In this document: in pieces, positions 1-12,708 of the stretch | How positions within the stretch are numbered: position 1 is the stretch's first letter | How the letters are laid out: each line of letters opens with the position of its first letter | Source: Massilia soli | GTDB taxonomy: Bacteria > Pseudomonadota > Gammaproteobacteria > Burkholderiales > Burkholderiaceae_D | Assembly: GCF_016809835.1 (NCBI RefSeq) | Contig: NZ_JAFBIL020000005.1 | Location: 186,001-250,000 of the forward strand | Direction: 5' to 3' | DNA length: 64,000 bases | The notes under the pieces: model-generated | Database searches by the model: none | What the model saw: the letters and a program-made list of their open reading frames with translations, nothing else | What the model was told of the DNA's origin: nothing | Translations under genes and position numbers: made by a program

Positions 1-1499
<1,499 letters not shown>

Positions 1500-1534
1500 A
1501 TTGAACCTTATTCGTTATCTGTTGGGTTAAAAAC

Positions 1535-1843
1535 TTAGCCTTTGAGGCTGTCGAGGTCTTCCACATTGATCGTGTCCAGGTTACGGAACAAGACCACAAG
1601 GATCGCCAGGCCAATTGCCGACTCTGCTGCTGCAACGGTCAGGATGAAGAACACGAAGATCTGTCCCGACGCGTCGCCCAGGTAATGCGAAAAGGCGATG
1701 AAGTTCATGTTCACTGCCAGCAGCATCAGTTCGATGGCCATCAGCAGGACGATGATGTTCTTACGGTTCAGGAAGATCCCGACGATCGAGATCGCGAACA
1801 GGATCGCGCCCAGGACCAGGTAGTGTGCGAGCGATAAGGTCAT
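1535..1843 (-). CDS. nuoK: NADH-quinone oxidoreductase subunit K
   Basis: A 102-residue three-helix membrane subunit of complex I that takes part in proton pumping. It contains the conserved buried glutamates of the family, one in the segment [18 protein letters not shown] and one in [18 protein letters not shown]. Length matches the usual 100-102 residues. The start codon overlaps the nuoJ stop by 4 bp, implying translational coupling inside the nuo operon. Confidence 0.96.
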   Translation of the reverse strand: MTLSLAHYLVLGAILFAISIVGIFLNRKNIIVLLMAIELMLLAVNMNFIAFSHYLGDASGQIFVFFILTVAAAESAIGLAILVVLFRNLDTINVEDLDSLKG

Positions 1844-2514
1844 TTTGTCTCCTTGGCGGCGGCGTCTTGGGCTTCGGCGGCAGCCAGTGCTTCGGCTTTC
1901 GAGACGGCGTCGAGCGCCGGCTGGTCGATCGCGTTCATCTTGACGACGCGCAGGCGGTCGTTACGCTTGACGCGTACGGCGTCGGCCGGATCGATGGCCT
2001 TGGTGTCCTTGCGCTTGCGCAGGGTCAGCGACACTGCGGCGATCATTGCGACAAGCAAGATCACTGCGGCAATTTCAAAGCCATAAATATATTTCGTGTA
2101 GATCAGCAGGCCCAATTCCTTGGTGCCGCCGATGTTCGCCGCAACCGCTTCCGGCGACTGCTCGAAGCCAAGGAAGCCGCGCCACAGCACCGCCGCCATC
2201 TCCAGCACGATCACCGCGCCAATGGCCGAGGCCAGCGGCAGGTGGCTCCAGAAGCCTTCCCGGATCCGGTCCATGTTGATGTCCAACATCATGACCACGA
2301 ACAGGAACAGCACCATCACGGCGCCGACGTAGACCAGCACCAGCACGATGGCCAGGAACTCGGCCTTGAGCAGCATCCAGATGCCGGCGGCGTTGAAGAA
2401 CGCCAGCACCAGGAACAGCGCCGCGGTGACCGGGTTGCGGGCCGTGATAACGCGGGTCGAGGCAATCACCATGATGGCCGCGAACACGTAGAACAAAGCA
2501 GTTTTAAAGTCCAT
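1840..2514 (-). CDS. nuoJ: NADH-quinone oxidoreductase subunit J
   Basis: A 224-residue membrane subunit of complex I. Five hydrophobic segments are visible in roughly the first 165 residues, including the motif [18 protein letters not shown] that is typical of NuoJ helix 3. The last 60 residues are a charged, alanine-rich cytoplasmic tail. It lies 24 bp downstream of nuoI and overlaps nuoK by 4 bp. Nothing unusual is seen. Confidence 0.95.
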   Translation of the reverse strand: MDFKTALFYVFAAIMVIASTRVITARNPVTAALFLVLAFFNAAGIWMLLKAEFLAIVLVLVYVGAVMVLFLFVVMMLDINMDRIREGFWSHLPLASAIGAVIVLEMAAVLWRGFLGFEQSPEAVAANIGGTKELGLLIYTKYIYGFEIAAVILLVAMIAAVSLTLRKRKDTKAIDPADAVRVKRNDRLRVVKMNAIDQPALDAVSKAEALAAAEAQDAAAKETK

Positions 2515-2538
2515 AACTAAACCTGGTAGCCCTGCAGA

Positions 2539-3027
2539 TTAACGGTAAGGCGCATCGGCGGCGCGGGCGGCGGCGATGTCGGCTTCATAGCGGTCACCGA
2601 CCGCCAGCAGCATTTCCTTCGTGTAGTACAAGTCGCCGCGTTTTTCACCGTGGTACTCGAGCACGTGGGTCTCGACGATCGAGTCGACCGGGCACGATTC
2701 TTCGCAGAAGCCGCAGAAGATGCACTTGGTCAGGTCGATGTCATAGCGCGTGGTGCGGCGCGAACCGTCGTCGCGCTGCTCGGATTCGATGGTGATCGCC
2801 ATCGCCGGGCACACCGCTTCGCACAGCTTGCAGGCGATGCAGCGCTCTTCCCCGTTGGGGTAGCGGCGCAGCGCGTGCAGGCCGCGGAAACGCGGCGACA
2901 TCGGGGTCTTTTCTTCCGGATACTGCACAGTGATTTTGCGCGAGAACATGTACTTTCCCGTCAGCGCCATCCCTTTGAACAGTTCGGTCAGCATCATGCT
3001 GCTGACAAAGTCTTTAAGTCGTTCCAT
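2539..3027 (-). CDS. nuoI: NADH-quinone oxidoreductase subunit I, 2x[4Fe-4S] ferredoxin
   Basis: A 162-residue peripheral-arm subunit that carries clusters N6a and N6b and passes electrons towards NuoB. Two complete ferredoxin motifs are present: C63-x2-C66-x2-C69-x3-C73-P and C102-x2-C105-x2-C108-x3-C112-P. The N-terminal part has the amphipathic membrane-facing segment usual for the family. It is encoded between nuoH (12 bp upstream) and nuoJ. Confidence 0.97.
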   Translation of the reverse strand: MERLKDFVSSMMLTELFKGMALTGKYMFSRKITVQYPEEKTPMSPRFRGLHALRRYPNGEERCIACKLCEAVCPAMAITIESEQRDDGSRRTTRYDIDLTKCIFCGFCEESCPVDSIVETHVLEYHGEKRGDLYYTKEMLLAVGDRYEADIAAARAADAPYR

Positions 3028-3039
3028 GATTCCTGTTCC

Positions 3040-4119
3040 TTACTTCCAAATATTCCAGGACGTCTGCATCCAGGCGGCGACCAGCACCAGCCAGAACAGG
3101 ACGAGCGGAATGAAGACTTTCCAGCCGAGGCGCATGATCTGGTCGTAGCGGTAGCGCGGGAAGGTGCCGCGAATCCAGACGAACAGCGAGACGATGAAGA
3201 AGGCTTTCGCAAACAGCCAGAAGAAGCCGCCCAGCGCGCCGAATTCGAGGAAAGCAAACGGTGCCGACCAGCCGCCCAGGAACATGATCGAGGCCAGCGT
3301 CGCGATCAGGATCATGTTGGCGTATTCGGCCAGCATGAACATCGCATACGACATGCCCGAGTACTCGACCATGTGGCCGGCGACGATCTCGGACTCGCCT
3401 TCGACGACGTCGAACGGGTGGCGGTTACATTCGGCCAGGCCGGAAATGATGTAGACGACGAACAGCGGCAGCAGCGGCAGCCAGTTCCACGACAGGAAGT
3501 TCAAGCCCATCTCGGCGAACTGGCCCTTTTGCTGGCCCAGCACGATGTCCGAGAAGTTCAGGCTGCCCGACACCATCAGCACGACCACCAGCGCGAAACC
3601 CATCGGGATTTCGTACGAGATCATCTGCGCCGAGGCGCGCATCGCGCCCATGAACGAGTATTTCGAGTTCGACGCCCAGCCGGCGATGATGATGCCGTAC
3701 ACCTCCATCGAGGTGATCGCCATCAGCAGCAGCAAGCCGGCGTTGACATTGGCCAGTACGATTTCCGGGCCGAAAGGCACGACCGACCAGGCCGCCAGCG
3801 CCGGCATGATCGTCATGATCGGGCCGATGATGAACAGGGTCGATACCGCCTTGGTCGGCACCACGATCTCTTTGAACAGCAGCTTGAGCGCATCGGCGAT
3901 CGGCTGCAGCAGGCCCATCGGACCGACGCGGTTCGGGCCGACGCGGATCTGGATCCAGCCGATCAGCTTGCGTTCCCACAGGGTCGCGTAGGCAACCAGG
4001 CCCATCAGCGGCAGCAGCACGCACAGGATCTTGATCATGGTCCATGCCAGCGGCCATACCGGTCCCAGCAAGCCTTCGCCGGTGGTGGTAAGGGTGTTAA
4101 TGAATTCAGGCATCGCCAT
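3040..4119 (-). CDS. nuoH: NADH-quinone oxidoreductase subunit H
   Basis: A 359-residue membrane subunit that connects the peripheral and membrane arms and helps form the quinone-binding chamber. About eight hydrophobic helices are visible. The family signatures [14 protein letters not shown] (near residue 55) and the acidic loop [16 protein letters not shown] (near residue 235) are intact. The start overlaps the nuoG stop by one base, so the two are translationally coupled. Confidence 0.97.
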   Translation of the reverse strand: MAMPEFINTLTTTGEGLLGPVWPLAWTMIKILCVLLPLMGLVAYATLWERKLIGWIQIRVGPNRVGPMGLLQPIADALKLLFKEIVVPTKAVSTLFIIGPIMTIMPALAAWSVVPFGPEIVLANVNAGLLLLMAITSMEVYGIIIAGWASNSKYSFMGAMRASAQMISYEIPMGFALVVVLMVSGSLNFSDIVLGQQKGQFAEMGLNFLSWNWLPLLPLFVVYIISGLAECNRHPFDVVEGESEIVAGHMVEYSGMSYAMFMLAEYANMILIATLASIMFLGGWSAPFAFLEFGALGGFFWLFAKAFFIVSLFVWIRGTFPRYRYDQIMRLGWKVFIPLVLFWLVLVAAWMQTSWNIWK

Positions 4120-6458
4120 TACGCACCCTCCCCTGCTTTTTCAACGTGGATCGCACCGAACAGCGCGCCCAGCATGGCGGTCGCGTGGTGCGCGGTCGCG
4201 ACGCGGACGGCGTTGGCCGGCAGGCGGGCATCGATGCCTGCCACCAGCACGGCGCTGCCCGAACCCTGCGTCACCTTGACGGTGTCGCCCGCCTTGACGC
4301 CCAGCTTCTCGGCCAGGGCGCGCGGCAGCTGGACCAGCGGCGCGTTGGCGTCGGCGGTGCGCAGCAGTGGTTCGGAACGGCGCGCGATCGCGTCGGCGAA
4401 GTAGATCGGTACGTCGGTGATGCGTTCCAGCGCGCCGGACGTGCCGAACGCGCTTGCTGCCAGCGCGGCCTTGCCGGTGTTGCTCAGCTTGGCGGACAGG
4501 TCGGTCACGCCCTTGCCGAACAGCTCGTCGCGGATCGCTTCCGAGGTGTCGTACTCAAAGCCTTGCAGGCCCAGCAGGTTGCCCAGCACGCGCAGCACTT
4601 TCCACGCGGGACGGGTGTCGCCGAGCGGCTTGACGGTGCCGTTGAAGCTTTGGGCGCGCCCTTCGCAATTGACGAAGGTGCCCGAGGTTTCGCTGAATGG
4701 CGAAATCGGCAGCAGCACGTCGGCGTACTCGAAGCCATGCTTGAAGGCCGACATCGCAACGACCATCTCGGCGCCCTCCAGAGCGGCGCGGGCCTGCTGC
4801 GGGTTGTGGCTGTCGAGCTCAGGCTCGGCGTTCAGCAGCACGTAGGCTTTCTTCGGCGTGGAGAACACTGGCGCTGCATTCTTGCTGTAGGCGCCGGCCA
4901 GGTAGCCGCCGACCGTATTGGCCGCGTCCACCAGGTAACCCAGCTTGGCGCCGGTTTGTTCGGCGATCCACTGCGCCGCTGCGTGCAACTGCGACGCTTG
5001 CGGGTGCTGGCTGACCGCGTTACCCAGCAGGATCGCGCCTGGCAGGTCTGCGCTGGTCTGGGTCAGGCTGGCGGCGATGGCCTTGGCTGCATCGGACGCT
5101 TGTACGTTCTCGAAACCATTTGGCGCCGCGATACCTTTGGCGCCGGCGATGGCTGCGACCACTTCCGACAGGGCTGCGAGCCAGTCGGACGGCGCGGCGA
5201 TCATCTTGCTGGCGGTCGGGATCAGCAGCTCGTCGTCGGAGGCGTGCAGGATCGACAGCTTGGCGCCGCTCTTGACGGCGGCGCGCAGGCGCGTGGCGAC
5301 CAGCGGGTGATCCTTGCGCAGGAACGAGCCGATCACGAAGGCGCGCGACAGGTTCGACAGCTCGGCGATCGGCATGCCCAGCCATGGGGTGACCGCGCCA
5401 TCGTTGGCGAAGTCGGTCTGGCGCAGGCGGAACTCGATGTTTTCCGAACCGATGCCGCGCATGGCCTTGGCCAGCAGGGTCAGTTCTTCGACGGTCGAAT
5501 GCGGGGTCGCGACAGCGGCGATGGCGTCGGCGCCATGCTCGTGCTTGATGTTACGCAGGCCATGGGCCACGTATTCCAGCGCGGTCTGCCAGTCGGTCTC
5601 GGCCCACTCACCACCCTGCTTGATCATTGGCGAGGTCAGGCGTTCGGCATTGTCCAGCGCTTCGTACGAGAAGCGGTCCTTGTCCGAAATCCAGCATTCG
5701 TTGATCGCTTCGTTTTCCAGCGGCAGTACGCGCATGACCTTGCCGCCCTTGACCTGGACGATCAGGTTGGTGCCGAGCGAATCGTGCGGGCTGACCGACT
5801 TGCGGCGCGACAGTTCCCAGGTACGGGCGCTGTAGCGGAAAGGCTTGGAGGTCAGCGCGCCGACCGGGCACAGGTCGATCATGTTGCCCGACACTTCGGA
5901 GTCGACGGTCTTGCCGACGAACGAGGTGATTTCGGCGTGTTCGCCGCGGCCCAGCATGCCCAGTTCCATCACGCCGGCAACTTCCTGGCCGAAACGTACG
6001 CAACGGGTGCAGTGGATGCAGCGGGTCATCTCTTGCATCGAGATCAAGGGGCCGGCGTCTTTCGGCGGCACCACGCGCTTTTCTTCTTCGTAGCGCGAAC
6101 CGGACTTGCCGTAACCGACCGCCAGATCCTGCAGCTGGCATTCGCCGCCCTGGTCGCAGATCGGGCAATCGAGCGGGTGGTTAATCAGCAGGAATTCCAT
6201 CACGGATTTCTGTGCCTGCACCGCCTTGTCGCTGTTCGAGCGCACGATCATGCCTGCCGAGACTGGCGTGGCGCAAGCCGGCAAAGGCTTCGGGGCCTTC
6301 TCGACTTCTACCAGGCACATGCGGCAGTTCGCTGCGATCGACAATTTCTTGTGATAGCAAAAATGCGGGATGTAGGTGCCAAGCTTGTTGGCCGCGTCCA
6401 TCACCATGCTGCCTGGTGGGACTTCTACCTTTTTACCGTCAATTTCAATTTCAACCAT
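4119..6458 (-). CDS. nuoG: NADH-quinone oxidoreductase subunit G
   Basis: The 779-residue large peripheral-arm subunit that carries several iron-sulfur clusters of the electron path from NuoE/NuoF to NuoI. N-terminal [2Fe-2S] ligands are visible at C34, C45, C48 and C62. The unusual His-ligated [4Fe-4S] site reads H94, C98, C101, C107, and a further site begins at C147, C150, C153 with its distal cysteine in DLCPVGAL near residue 197. The rest is a molybdopterin-oxidoreductase-like domain that is catalytically inert in this family. Upstream spacing to nuoF is 15 bp. Confidence 0.97.
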   Translation of the reverse strand: MVEIEIDGKKVEVPPGSMVMDAANKLGTYIPHFCYHKKLSIAANCRMCLVEVEKAPKPLPACATPVSAGMIVRSNSDKAVQAQKSVMEFLLINHPLDCPICDQGGECQLQDLAVGYGKSGSRYEEEKRVVPPKDAGPLISMQEMTRCIHCTRCVRFGQEVAGVMELGMLGRGEHAEITSFVGKTVDSEVSGNMIDLCPVGALTSKPFRYSARTWELSRRKSVSPHDSLGTNLIVQVKGGKVMRVLPLENEAINECWISDKDRFSYEALDNAERLTSPMIKQGGEWAETDWQTALEYVAHGLRNIKHEHGADAIAAVATPHSTVEELTLLAKAMRGIGSENIEFRLRQTDFANDGAVTPWLGMPIAELSNLSRAFVIGSFLRKDHPLVATRLRAAVKSGAKLSILHASDDELLIPTASKMIAAPSDWLAALSEVVAAIAGAKGIAAPNGFENVQASDAAKAIAASLTQTSADLPGAILLGNAVSQHPQASQLHAAAQWIAEQTGAKLGYLVDAANTVGGYLAGAYSKNAAPVFSTPKKAYVLLNAEPELDSHNPQQARAALEGAEMVVAMSAFKHGFEYADVLLPISPFSETSGTFVNCEGRAQSFNGTVKPLGDTRPAWKVLRVLGNLLGLQGFEYDTSEAIRDELFGKGVTDLSAKLSNTGKAALAASAFGTSGALERITDVPIYFADAIARRSEPLLRTADANAPLVQLPRALAEKLGVKAGDTVKVTQGSGSAVLVAGIDARLPANAVRVATAHHATAMLGALFGAIHVEKAGEGA

Positions 6459-6473
6459 GAGAGTTCTCTGGCC

Positions 6474-7769
6474 TTAGAGATAAGTCGGCACGAGGCAATG
6501 CTTGTGCTCGATGTGATATTCAAATTCTTCGCGGAAGTTCTTGATCATGGCGCGTACCGGCATCGCCGCCGCATCGCCCAGCGCGCAAATGGTGCGTCCC
6601 TGGATGTTGTCGGCGATCGAGTTCAGCATGTCCAGGTCGTCTGCGCGGCCCTGGCCGTGCTCGATACGGTGGACCATGCGGTACATCCAGCCCGTGCCTT
6701 CGCGGCATGGCGTGCACTGGCCGCACGATTCTTCGTAATAGAAGTACGACAGGCGCAGCAGCGACTTGACCATGCAGCGGGTCTCGTCCATGACGATGAC
6801 GGCGCCCGAACCGAGCATCGAGCCGGCCTTGGCGATCGCGTCGTAGTCGAGATCGGTGTCCATCATGACCTCGCCGCGGATCACCGGCGCGGACGAACCG
6901 CCAGGAATGACCGCCTTGATCTTTTTGCCGCCGCGCATGCCGCCGGCCAGCTCCATCAGCTTGGCGAATGGCGTGCCCAGTGGCACTTCGTAATTGCCTG
7001 GACGCTCGACGTCGCCCGAGATCGAAAAGATCTTGGTGCCGCCGTTATTCGGCTTGCCCAGGCCGAGGTAGTTCTCTGCGCCCATGTTCAAAATGAACGG
7101 GACGGCAGCGAAGGTCTCGGTGTTGTTGATCGTGGTCGGCTTGCCGTACAGGCCGAACGAGGCCGGGAACGGCGGCTTGAAGCGCGGCTGTCCCTTCTTG
7201 CCTTCGAGCGACTCCAGCAGCGCGGTTTCTTCGCCGCAGATGTAGGCGCCGTAGCCGTGATGCGCGTGCAGCTGGAAGGAAAAATCGCTGCCCATGATCT
7301 TGTCGCCCAGGAAGCCCGCCGCGCGCGCTTCTTCCAGCGCGTCTTCGAAGCGCAGGTAGTCTTCGAAGATCTCGCCGTGGATGTAGTTGTAGCCGACGGT
7401 GATGCCCATCGCGTACGCGCCGATGGCCATGCCCTCGATCAGCGAATGCGGGTTGTAGCGAATGATGTCGCGGTCCTTGAACGTGCCCGGCTCGCCTTCG
7501 TCGGTATTGCAGACGAGGTATTTCTGGCCTGGGTACTGGCGCGGCATGAAGCTCCACTTCAGGCCGGTCGGGAAACCGGCGCCGCCGCGGCCGCGCAGGC
7601 CCGAGGCCTTGAGGTCGGCAATGATCTGTTCCGGGGTGATCTTTTCTTCGATGATACGGCGCAAGGCGCTGTAGCCGCCGCGCTTGACGTACTCGTTCAG
7701 GCCCCAGTTGTCGCCGTTCAGATCCTTCAGGATCAGCGGATTGATGTGACGGTCGTGCAGGCTGGTCAT
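6474..7769 (-). CDS. nuoF: NADH-quinone oxidoreductase subunit F (FMN, NADH-binding)
   Basis: The 431-residue subunit that oxidises NADH through FMN. The start chosen is the ATG at 7769-7767, which overlaps the nuoE stop in an ATGA arrangement; the frame stays open further upstream but would run into nuoE. The FMN/NADH signature [10 protein letters not shown] is at residues 60-69, [19 protein letters not shown] lies near residue 180, and the [4Fe-4S] motif [12 protein letters not shown] lies near residue 350 with its fourth cysteine downstream. Length and motifs are normal. Confidence 0.96.
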   Translation of the reverse strand: MTSLHDRHINPLILKDLNGDNWGLNEYVKRGGYSALRRIIEEKITPEQIIADLKASGLRGRGGAGFPTGLKWSFMPRQYPGQKYLVCNTDEGEPGTFKDRDIIRYNPHSLIEGMAIGAYAMGITVGYNYIHGEIFEDYLRFEDALEEARAAGFLGDKIMGSDFSFQLHAHHGYGAYICGEETALLESLEGKKGQPRFKPPFPASFGLYGKPTTINNTETFAAVPFILNMGAENYLGLGKPNNGGTKIFSISGDVERPGNYEVPLGTPFAKLMELAGGMRGGKKIKAVIPGGSSAPVIRGEVMMDTDLDYDAIAKAGSMLGSGAVIVMDETRCMVKSLLRLSYFYYEESCGQCTPCREGTGWMYRMVHRIEHGQGRADDLDMLNSIADNIQGRTICALGDAAAMPVRAMIKNFREEFEYHIEHKHCLVPTYL

Positions 7770-8245
7770 TTGTTGAGTTCCTCTACCAGTGCGTCGATCT
7801 TGTCGTCGGTCATGAACGAGCACATGCGGTGGTTGTTAACGATCATGACCGGTGCGTCGCCGCACGCGCCCATGCATTCGCCTTCCACCAGCGTGAACTG
7901 GCCGTCATGGGTGGTTTCGCGGTAGCCGATGCCCAGCATTTCCTGCAGGCGCTTGCCGGCGCGTTCGCCGCCCGACAGCGCGCATGGCAGGTTGGTGCAC
8001 ACGGTGATCTTGTGCTTGCCGACCGGCTTGACGTTGTACATGTTGTAGAAGGTCGCCACTTCCTGCACGGCGATCGCAGGCATACCGATGTAGTCGGCCA
8101 CTTCCTGCATCACTTCCGGCGACAGCCAGCTGGTTTCCACCTGCGCGTGCGCCAGCGCGGCCATCACGGCGGACTGGCGCTGGTCGGCCGGGTACTTGGC
8201 CAGCTCGCGGTCGATCTTTTTGTAGCACTGTTCTGATAACAACAT
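7766..8245 (-). CDS. nuoE: NADH-quinone oxidoreductase subunit E, [2Fe-2S]
   Basis: A thioredoxin-fold subunit of complex I carrying cluster N1a. The start is placed at the ATG at 8245-8243, giving 159 residues and an N-terminus [10 protein letters not shown]. It is preceded by a purine-rich GAGAGAGAG ribosome-binding stretch. A GTG at 8284 that overlaps the nuoD stop is the alternative start and would add 13 residues. [2Fe-2S] ligands are C83, C88, C124 and C128. The 3' end overlaps nuoF by 4 bp. Confidence 0.94.
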   Translation of the reverse strand: MLLSEQCYKKIDRELAKYPADQRQSAVMAALAHAQVETSWLSPEVMQEVADYIGMPAIAVQEVATFYNMYNVKPVGKHKITVCTNLPCALSGGERAGKRLQEMLGIGYRETTHDGQFTLVEGECMGACGDAPVMIVNNHRMCSFMTDDKIDALVEELNK

Positions 8246-8280
8246 AAATTTCTCTCTCTCGGGCTTACCGGACGCGAGCG

Positions 8281-9534
8281 TCACCTGTCAATACTGCCGA
8301 ATACGATGTCCTGGGTTCCGATGATGGTGACGGCGTCTGCCAGCATGTGGCCGCGCGCCATTTCGTCAAGGCTCTGCAGGTGGGCGTAGTCGGGCGTGCG
8401 CAGCTTCAGGCGGTACGGCTTGTTGGCGCCGTCGGAGACGATATAGACGCCCATCTCGCCTTTCGGATGCTCGACTGCCGCGTAGACTTCGCCTGGCGGT
8501 ACGTGCATGCCTTCGGTAAACAGCTTGAAGTGGTGAATCAAGGATTCCATGTTCGACTTCATCTCGGTGCGCTTTGGCGGCGCCACCTTGTGGTTGTCGA
8601 CCATGACCGGGCCCGGGTTGGCGCGCAGCCAGCTCGATGCCTGCTTGATGATGCGGTTCGACTGGCGCATTTCTTCCACGCGCACCAGGTAGCGGTCATA
8701 GCAGTCGCCATTGGTGCCGACCGGGATGTCGAAGTCCATCTTGTCGTAGACGGCGTACGGCTGCATCTTGCGCAAGTCCCATTCGACGCCCGAACCGCGC
8801 AGCATGGCGCCGGTGAAGCCCATCGCCTTGGCCGCTTCCGGCGAGACCACGCCGATGCCGACGGTACGCTGTTTCCAGATCCGGTTGTCGGTCAGCAGGG
8901 TTTCGTATTCGTCGACATAGGTCACGAAACGCTTGGTGAAATCGTCGATGAAGTCCAGCAGCGAGCCCTGGCGCGCTTCATTGAGCTCGTCGATGGCCTT
9001 GGCGCTGCGGATGATCGACGCCTTGTGCTTTGGCATCGCGTCGGGCAGGTCGCGGTACACGCCGCCCGGACGGTAGTAGGCCGCGTGCATGCGCGCCCCC
9101 GACACCGCTTCGTAGCAGTCGAACAAATCTTCGCGGTCGCGGAACGCGTACAGGAACGGGCCCATCGCGCCGACGTCGAGCGCGTGCGTGCCGAGCCACA
9201 TCAGGTGGTTCAGCAGGCGCGTCATTTCGTCGAACATCACGCGGATGTACTGCGCGCGTACCGGCACCTCGATGCCGAGCAGCTTTTCGATGGCCATCAC
9301 GTAGGCGTGCTCGTTGGACATCATCGACACGTAATCGAGGCGGTCCATGTACGGCACCGACTGCAGGTAGGTGCGGGTTTCGGCCAGCTTCTCGGTGGCG
9401 CGGTGCAGCAGGCCGATGTGCGGATCGGCGCGCTGGATCACTTCGCCGTCGAGCTCGAGCACCAGGCGCAGCACGCCGTGCGCGGCCGGGTGCTGGGGAC
9501 CGAAGTTCAGGGTGTAATTCTTAATCTCAGCCAT
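8281..9534 (-). CDS. nuoD: NADH-quinone oxidoreductase subunit D
   Basis: A 417-residue peripheral-arm subunit related to the large subunit of NiFe hydrogenases; with NuoB it forms the quinone site. The N-terminal signature [16 protein letters not shown] and the segment [18 protein letters not shown] are intact, and the C-terminus ends in DIVFGSIDR, as is usual for NuoD. NuoC and NuoD are separate here, not fused as in Escherichia coli. The start overlaps the nuoC stop by one base (TAATG). Confidence 0.97.
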   Translation of the reverse strand: MAEIKNYTLNFGPQHPAAHGVLRLVLELDGEVIQRADPHIGLLHRATEKLAETRTYLQSVPYMDRLDYVSMMSNEHAYVMAIEKLLGIEVPVRAQYIRVMFDEMTRLLNHLMWLGTHALDVGAMGPFLYAFRDREDLFDCYEAVSGARMHAAYYRPGGVYRDLPDAMPKHKASIIRSAKAIDELNEARQGSLLDFIDDFTKRFVTYVDEYETLLTDNRIWKQRTVGIGVVSPEAAKAMGFTGAMLRGSGVEWDLRKMQPYAVYDKMDFDIPVGTNGDCYDRYLVRVEEMRQSNRIIKQASSWLRANPGPVMVDNHKVAPPKRTEMKSNMESLIHHFKLFTEGMHVPPGEVYAAVEHPKGEMGVYIVSDGANKPYRLKLRTPDYAHLQSLDEMARGHMLADAVTIIGTQDIVFGSIDR

Positions 9535-10127
9535 TATTTCATCCCGTAGGTTTCTTCGCGGATCACGCGCGGAATGATTTCACGCGGCTCGATCGTCACG
9601 GGTTGGTAGATCACGCGCTTCTGCTCGGGGTCGTAGCGCATTTCGACATAGCCGGAGATCGGGAAGTCCTTGCGGAACGGATGGCCGATGAAGCCGTAGT
9701 CGGTCAGGATGCGGCGCAGGTCGTTGTGGCCTTCGAACAGGATGCCGAACAGGTCGAACGCTTCGCGCTCGTACCAGTTGGCGGCACGCCAGATGCCGGT
9801 CACCGAGGCGAACACCGGCATCTCGTCGTCCGGCGCGAACGCGCGCACGCGCACGCGCCAGTTGTGGGCGATCGACAGCAGGTGCGACACGGCCGCGAAA
9901 CGCGGGCCTTCCCACGTGCCTTCGCCGTAGGTCGAATAATCGACGCCGCACAGGTCGATCAGCTGATCGAACTGCAGCGCCGGATCGTCGCGCAGGGTCT
10001 GCATCGCCGCCAGGTAGCCGGCCGCCGGAACGACGACGGTCAGTTCGCCGAGCGCGCTGGAAATAACCGCGCCCTCGCCCAGCGCAGCCTGCAGCGCCCG
10101 TTCGAGGGTTTCGAGTTTTGATGTCAT
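9534..10127 (-). CDS. nuoC: NADH-quinone oxidoreductase subunit C
   Basis: A 197-residue peripheral-arm subunit (30 kDa-type). The conserved segment [31 protein letters not shown] holds the family signature; within it ERE-x-FDLFGI and HPDLRR-like HNDLRR can be read, followed by GHPFRKDFP. It lies 15 bp downstream of nuoB and overlaps nuoD by one base. Nothing unusual is seen. Confidence 0.96.
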   Translation of the reverse strand: MTSKLETLERALQAALGEGAVISSALGELTVVVPAAGYLAAMQTLRDDPALQFDQLIDLCGVDYSTYGEGTWEGPRFAAVSHLLSIAHNWRVRVRAFAPDDEMPVFASVTGIWRAANWYEREAFDLFGILFEGHNDLRRILTDYGFIGHPFRKDFPISGYVEMRYDPEQKRVIYQPVTIEPREIIPRVIREETYGMK

Positions 10128-10142
10128 GATGGGAGCCGCTTC

Positions 10143-10619
10143 TTATCGAGCAATGGTGTTGGTGCGCTTGATCTTGTTCTGCAACTGCAGGATGCCGTAC
10201 AGCAGCGCCTCAGCGGTTGGAGGACAGCCAGGCACATACACGTCGACCGGCACGATGCGGTCGCAACCGCGCACCACCGAGTACGAATAGTGGTAGTAGC
10301 CGCCGCCGTTGGCGCAGGAGCCCATCGAGATCACCCAGCGCGGTTCCGGCATCTGGTCGTAGACCTTGCGCAGCGCCGGCGCCATCTTGTTGCACAGCGT
10401 GCCGGCGACAATCATCACGTCCGACTGGCGCGGCGATGGGCGGAAGACCACGCCGAAGCGGTCCATATCGTAACGGGCCGCGCCCGTGTGCATCATCTCG
10501 ACCGCGCAGCAAGCCAGACCGAACGTCATCGGGAACATCGAACCCGTGCGCGCCCAGTTGATCAGCTTGTCGGCTGTGGTGGTGATGAAACCTTCGTTTA
10601 ATACGCCTTCAATTGACAT
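10143..10619 (-). CDS. nuoB: NADH-quinone oxidoreductase subunit B, cluster N2
   Basis: A 158-residue subunit that binds cluster N2, the last iron-sulfur centre before quinone. The tandem cysteines C37-C38 together with C102 and C132 form the expected ligand set, in [18 protein letters not shown] and [10 protein letters not shown]. It is encoded 3 bp after nuoA and 15 bp before nuoC. Confidence 0.97.
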   Translation of the reverse strand: MSIEGVLNEGFITTTADKLINWARTGSMFPMTFGLACCAVEMMHTGAARYDMDRFGVVFRPSPRQSDVMIVAGTLCNKMAPALRKVYDQMPEPRWVISMGSCANGGGYYHYSYSVVRGCDRIVPVDVYVPGCPPTAEALLYGILQLQNKIKRTNTIAR

Positions 10620-10622
10620 GGC

Positions 10623-10982
10623 TTATTCCCAATCAAGGGCACCTTTCTTCCAGATGTACCAAAAACCAACCACGAATTCAGCGATGAAGATCATCATCGT
10701 GACGAAGCCGGGCCAGCCCAGTTCTTTCATGGAGACACCCCATGGGAAGAAGAATGCCGTTTCCAGATCAAACAAAATAAACAGGATCGCGACCAGGTAG
10801 TACCGGACGTCGAATTTCATGCGTGCGTCTTCGAACGCTTCGAAGCCGCATTCGTATGGGGAAAGTTTTGCAGTGTCAGGCTTGTTCGGGCCGAGCAGGT
10901 AGCCGAGTACCTGGGGGACGACACCGACGCCGATGCCGACAAGAATGAACAACAGGACGGGGAAATAATTTTCGAGGTTCAC
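10623..10982 (-). CDS. nuoA: NADH-quinone oxidoreductase subunit A
   Basis: A 119-residue three-helix membrane subunit and the first gene of the nuo operon. The conserved loop [10 protein letters not shown] (near residue 42) and the segment [19 protein letters not shown] are intact. The operon promoter should lie in the roughly 115 bp between this start and the tRNA terminator at 11097-11130. I could not pick a convincing -35/-10 pair there. Confidence 0.96.
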   Translation of the reverse strand: MNLENYFPVLLFILVGIGVGVVPQVLGYLLGPNKPDTAKLSPYECGFEAFEDARMKFDVRYYLVAILFILFDLETAFFFPWGVSMKELGWPGFVTMMIFIAEFVVGFWYIWKKGALDWE

Positions 10983-11096
10983 GGAGATGAGCCTTTGTTG
11001 AACGATCGGTTAATGAACCACTGCTTCGCAAGCAGCGCCCTACCGCGCGATCCTGGCTTTCTGATCATGCGACCAGGACCGAACGTCTGATCCCGT

Positions 11097-11130
11097 AAAA
11101 AAGCCAGCAAAGGCGCAGCCCTTGCTGGCT
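11097..11130 (-). terminator. Intrinsic terminator after tRNA-Leu
   Basis: On the minus strand the 9-bp stem AGCCAGCAA/TTGCTGGCT closes an 11-nt loop and is followed directly by six T residues. It sits about 10 bp downstream of the tRNA-Leu 3' end. It therefore ends the tRNA (and possibly secG) transcript and insulates it from the nuo operon. Confidence 0.9.
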
Positions 11131-11139
11131 TCTGGATTC

Positions 11140-11224
11140 TGGTGCCGACGGCGAGACTCGAACTCGCACAGCTTGCGCCACTACCCCCTCAAGATAGCGT
11201 GTCTACCAATTTCACCACGTCGGC
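11140..11224 (-). tRNA. tRNA-Leu (GAG anticodon)
   Basis: The minus strand folds as a class II tRNA of 85 nt including an encoded CCA. The acceptor stem is GCCGACG/CGTCGGC with discriminator A. The D arm contains GTGGTGAAATTGGTAGACAC, and the anticodon stem CTATC/GGTAG encloses the loop TTGAGGG, giving anticodon GAG (leucine codons CUC/CUU). There is a long variable arm (TGGCGCAAGCTGT), and the T arm contains GTTCGAGTC. It lies between secG and nuoA. Confidence 0.97.
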
Positions 11225-11364
11225 AGTGAAGTCCGCTATTCTACAGCGTTACCTCTTACTGTTCAATGCGTACTTGCGATAAAACAAGGAAAAAACAAAA
11301 AAACTAGACTGCTTTTTTGACAAGGACCCGAGGAAGGCCCCTGCCTGCCAACCCACCCGGCAGA

Positions 11365-11829
11365 TTACTTCGGCACTTCGGTCGCCGGGGCCGCCGGCGC
11401 TGGGGCCGGCGCTGCAGGGACCGCGCCAGGAGTCGCCACTGGCGCCGCAGGAACGGCTGCCTCAGGGGCGGTCGCGGTCGGCAGCGATGGGTCCACTGGC
11501 GCAGCAGGCGCGGTGGTGGTCGAAGGAATCGCAGCCGGGCCAGTGACAGGCGTTGCGCGCTCCATCACGCCGCCGCCGACGGCCACTTCACGGTCGCTGC
11601 TGAAGTACGCCAGCGCCAGGGTCGCGCTGAAGAAGATCGCGGCGAAGACGCCGGTCGACTTCGACATGAAGTTGGACGAACCCGATGCGCCGAACAGGCT
11701 GCCCGAGGCGCCCGAACCGAAAGCGGCGCCCATGTCGGCGCCCTTGCCGTGCTGGAGCAGAACGAGGCCGATGATGATCAGGGCCGACAGAACCTGCACG
11801 ACGACGACCAGATTGTAAAAGGTGTTCAT
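11365..11829 (-). CDS. secG: Preprotein translocase subunit SecG
   Basis: Accessory inner-membrane subunit of the SecYEG translocon. The N-terminal 85 residues show the two SecG helices separated by the conserved Gly/Ser-rich loop (HGKGADMGAAFGSGAS, then GSLFGASGSSNFMSKST). At 154 residues it is longer than the roughly 110-residue E. coli protein because of a low-complexity Ala/Pro-rich tail of about 50 residues. It is 28 bp downstream of tpiA, the usual gene order. Confidence 0.95.
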   Translation of the reverse strand: MNTFYNLVVVVQVLSALIIIGLVLLQHGKGADMGAAFGSGASGSLFGASGSSNFMSKSTGVFAAIFFSATLALAYFSSDREVAVGGGVMERATPVTGPAAIPSTTTAPAAPVDPSLPTATAPEAAVPAAPVATPGAVPAAPAPAPAAPATEVPK

Positions 11830-11857
11830 TGCTATTCCATTCCAAGATTAACTAAGT

Positions 11858-12613
11858 TTAAGTATTCGTTGCTGCGTGGATGATGGCGAGGAAATCCGCC
11901 GCCTTCAATGCTGCTCCACCGATCAGGCCGCCATCGATATCAGGCTGCGCCATCAATTCTTTTGCGTTATCGGGTTTCATGCTGCCGCCGTACAAAATCT
12001 GCACCTTGCCGGCCGCCACTGCATTCTTTTCCGCCAACTGCGCGCGCAAGCGCGCATGCACTTCCTGGGCCATCTCCGGCGTGGCCGTGCGGCCAGTGCC
12101 GATCGCCCAGACCGGCTCGTAGGCGACGACGATCTTTTCCAGGCCGTCCGCATCGAGACGCTCGAGCACCTGGGCGAGCTGGTTGCGCACCACCACGCTG
12201 GTCTGCCCTGCTTCGCGCTCATCGAGCGTTTCGCCCACGCAAACGATCGGCGTCATGCCCGCAGCAATGACTGCGACCGCCTTTTGGGCCACGAGTTCAC
12301 TGCTTTCGGCGTGGTACGCGCGGCGTTCCGAGTGGCCGACGATCACATAGCGGCAACCGAGGTCGGCCAGCATCTGTGCCGACACTTCGCCGGTATAGGC
12401 GCCGCTGGCGTGGGCCGAGACATCCTGCGCGCCCCAGCCGATCGGCGAACCGGCCAGCGCCGCTTCGCACTGGGCCAGGTAAGGCGCCGGTGCGCACACG
12501 GCAGCTTCGGCCGTGGCAGCGTCGAAGCCGCTAACAATGCCCGACAACAGGGTGGCATTAGCGGCACGGCTGCCGTTCATCTTCCAATTACCTACGACGA
12601 GTTTGCGACGCAT
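11858..12613 (-). CDS. tpiA: Triosephosphate isomerase
   Basis: A 251-residue TIM-barrel enzyme interconverting glyceraldehyde 3-phosphate and dihydroxyacetone phosphate. N-terminal [10 protein letters not shown] supplies the catalytic Asn/Lys pair, VIVGHSERR the electrophilic His, and [12 protein letters not shown] the catalytic Glu. The phosphate-binding [13 protein letters not shown] segment is near the C-terminus. It heads the tpiA-secG-tRNA group. All catalytic residues are present. Confidence 0.97.
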   Translation of the reverse strand: MRRKLVVGNWKMNGSRAANATLLSGIVSGFDAATAEAAVCAPAPYLAQCEAALAGSPIGWGAQDVSAHASGAYTGEVSAQMLADLGCRYVIVGHSERRAYHAESSELVAQKAVAVIAAGMTPIVCVGETLDEREAGQTSVVVRNQLAQVLERLDADGLEKIVVAYEPVWAIGTGRTATPEMAQEVHARLRAQLAEKNAVAAGKVQILYGGSMKPDNAKELMAQPDIDGGLIGGAALKAADFLAIIHAATNT

Positions 12614-12708
12614 AGTAGCCCAGATCTAAATAACCCGCTATTCTAACCCCCGTTCCTATGTGGGTCAAACAATGGACAGCGGGAACCGCCAATCTGCGCG
12701 CAAGCGTA

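Noticed and set aside
4146-7925. 1,259-codon open frame on the plus strand across nuoG and nuoF
   Set aside because: Antisense shadow of two well-supported complex I genes; no domain pattern or ribosome-binding site.
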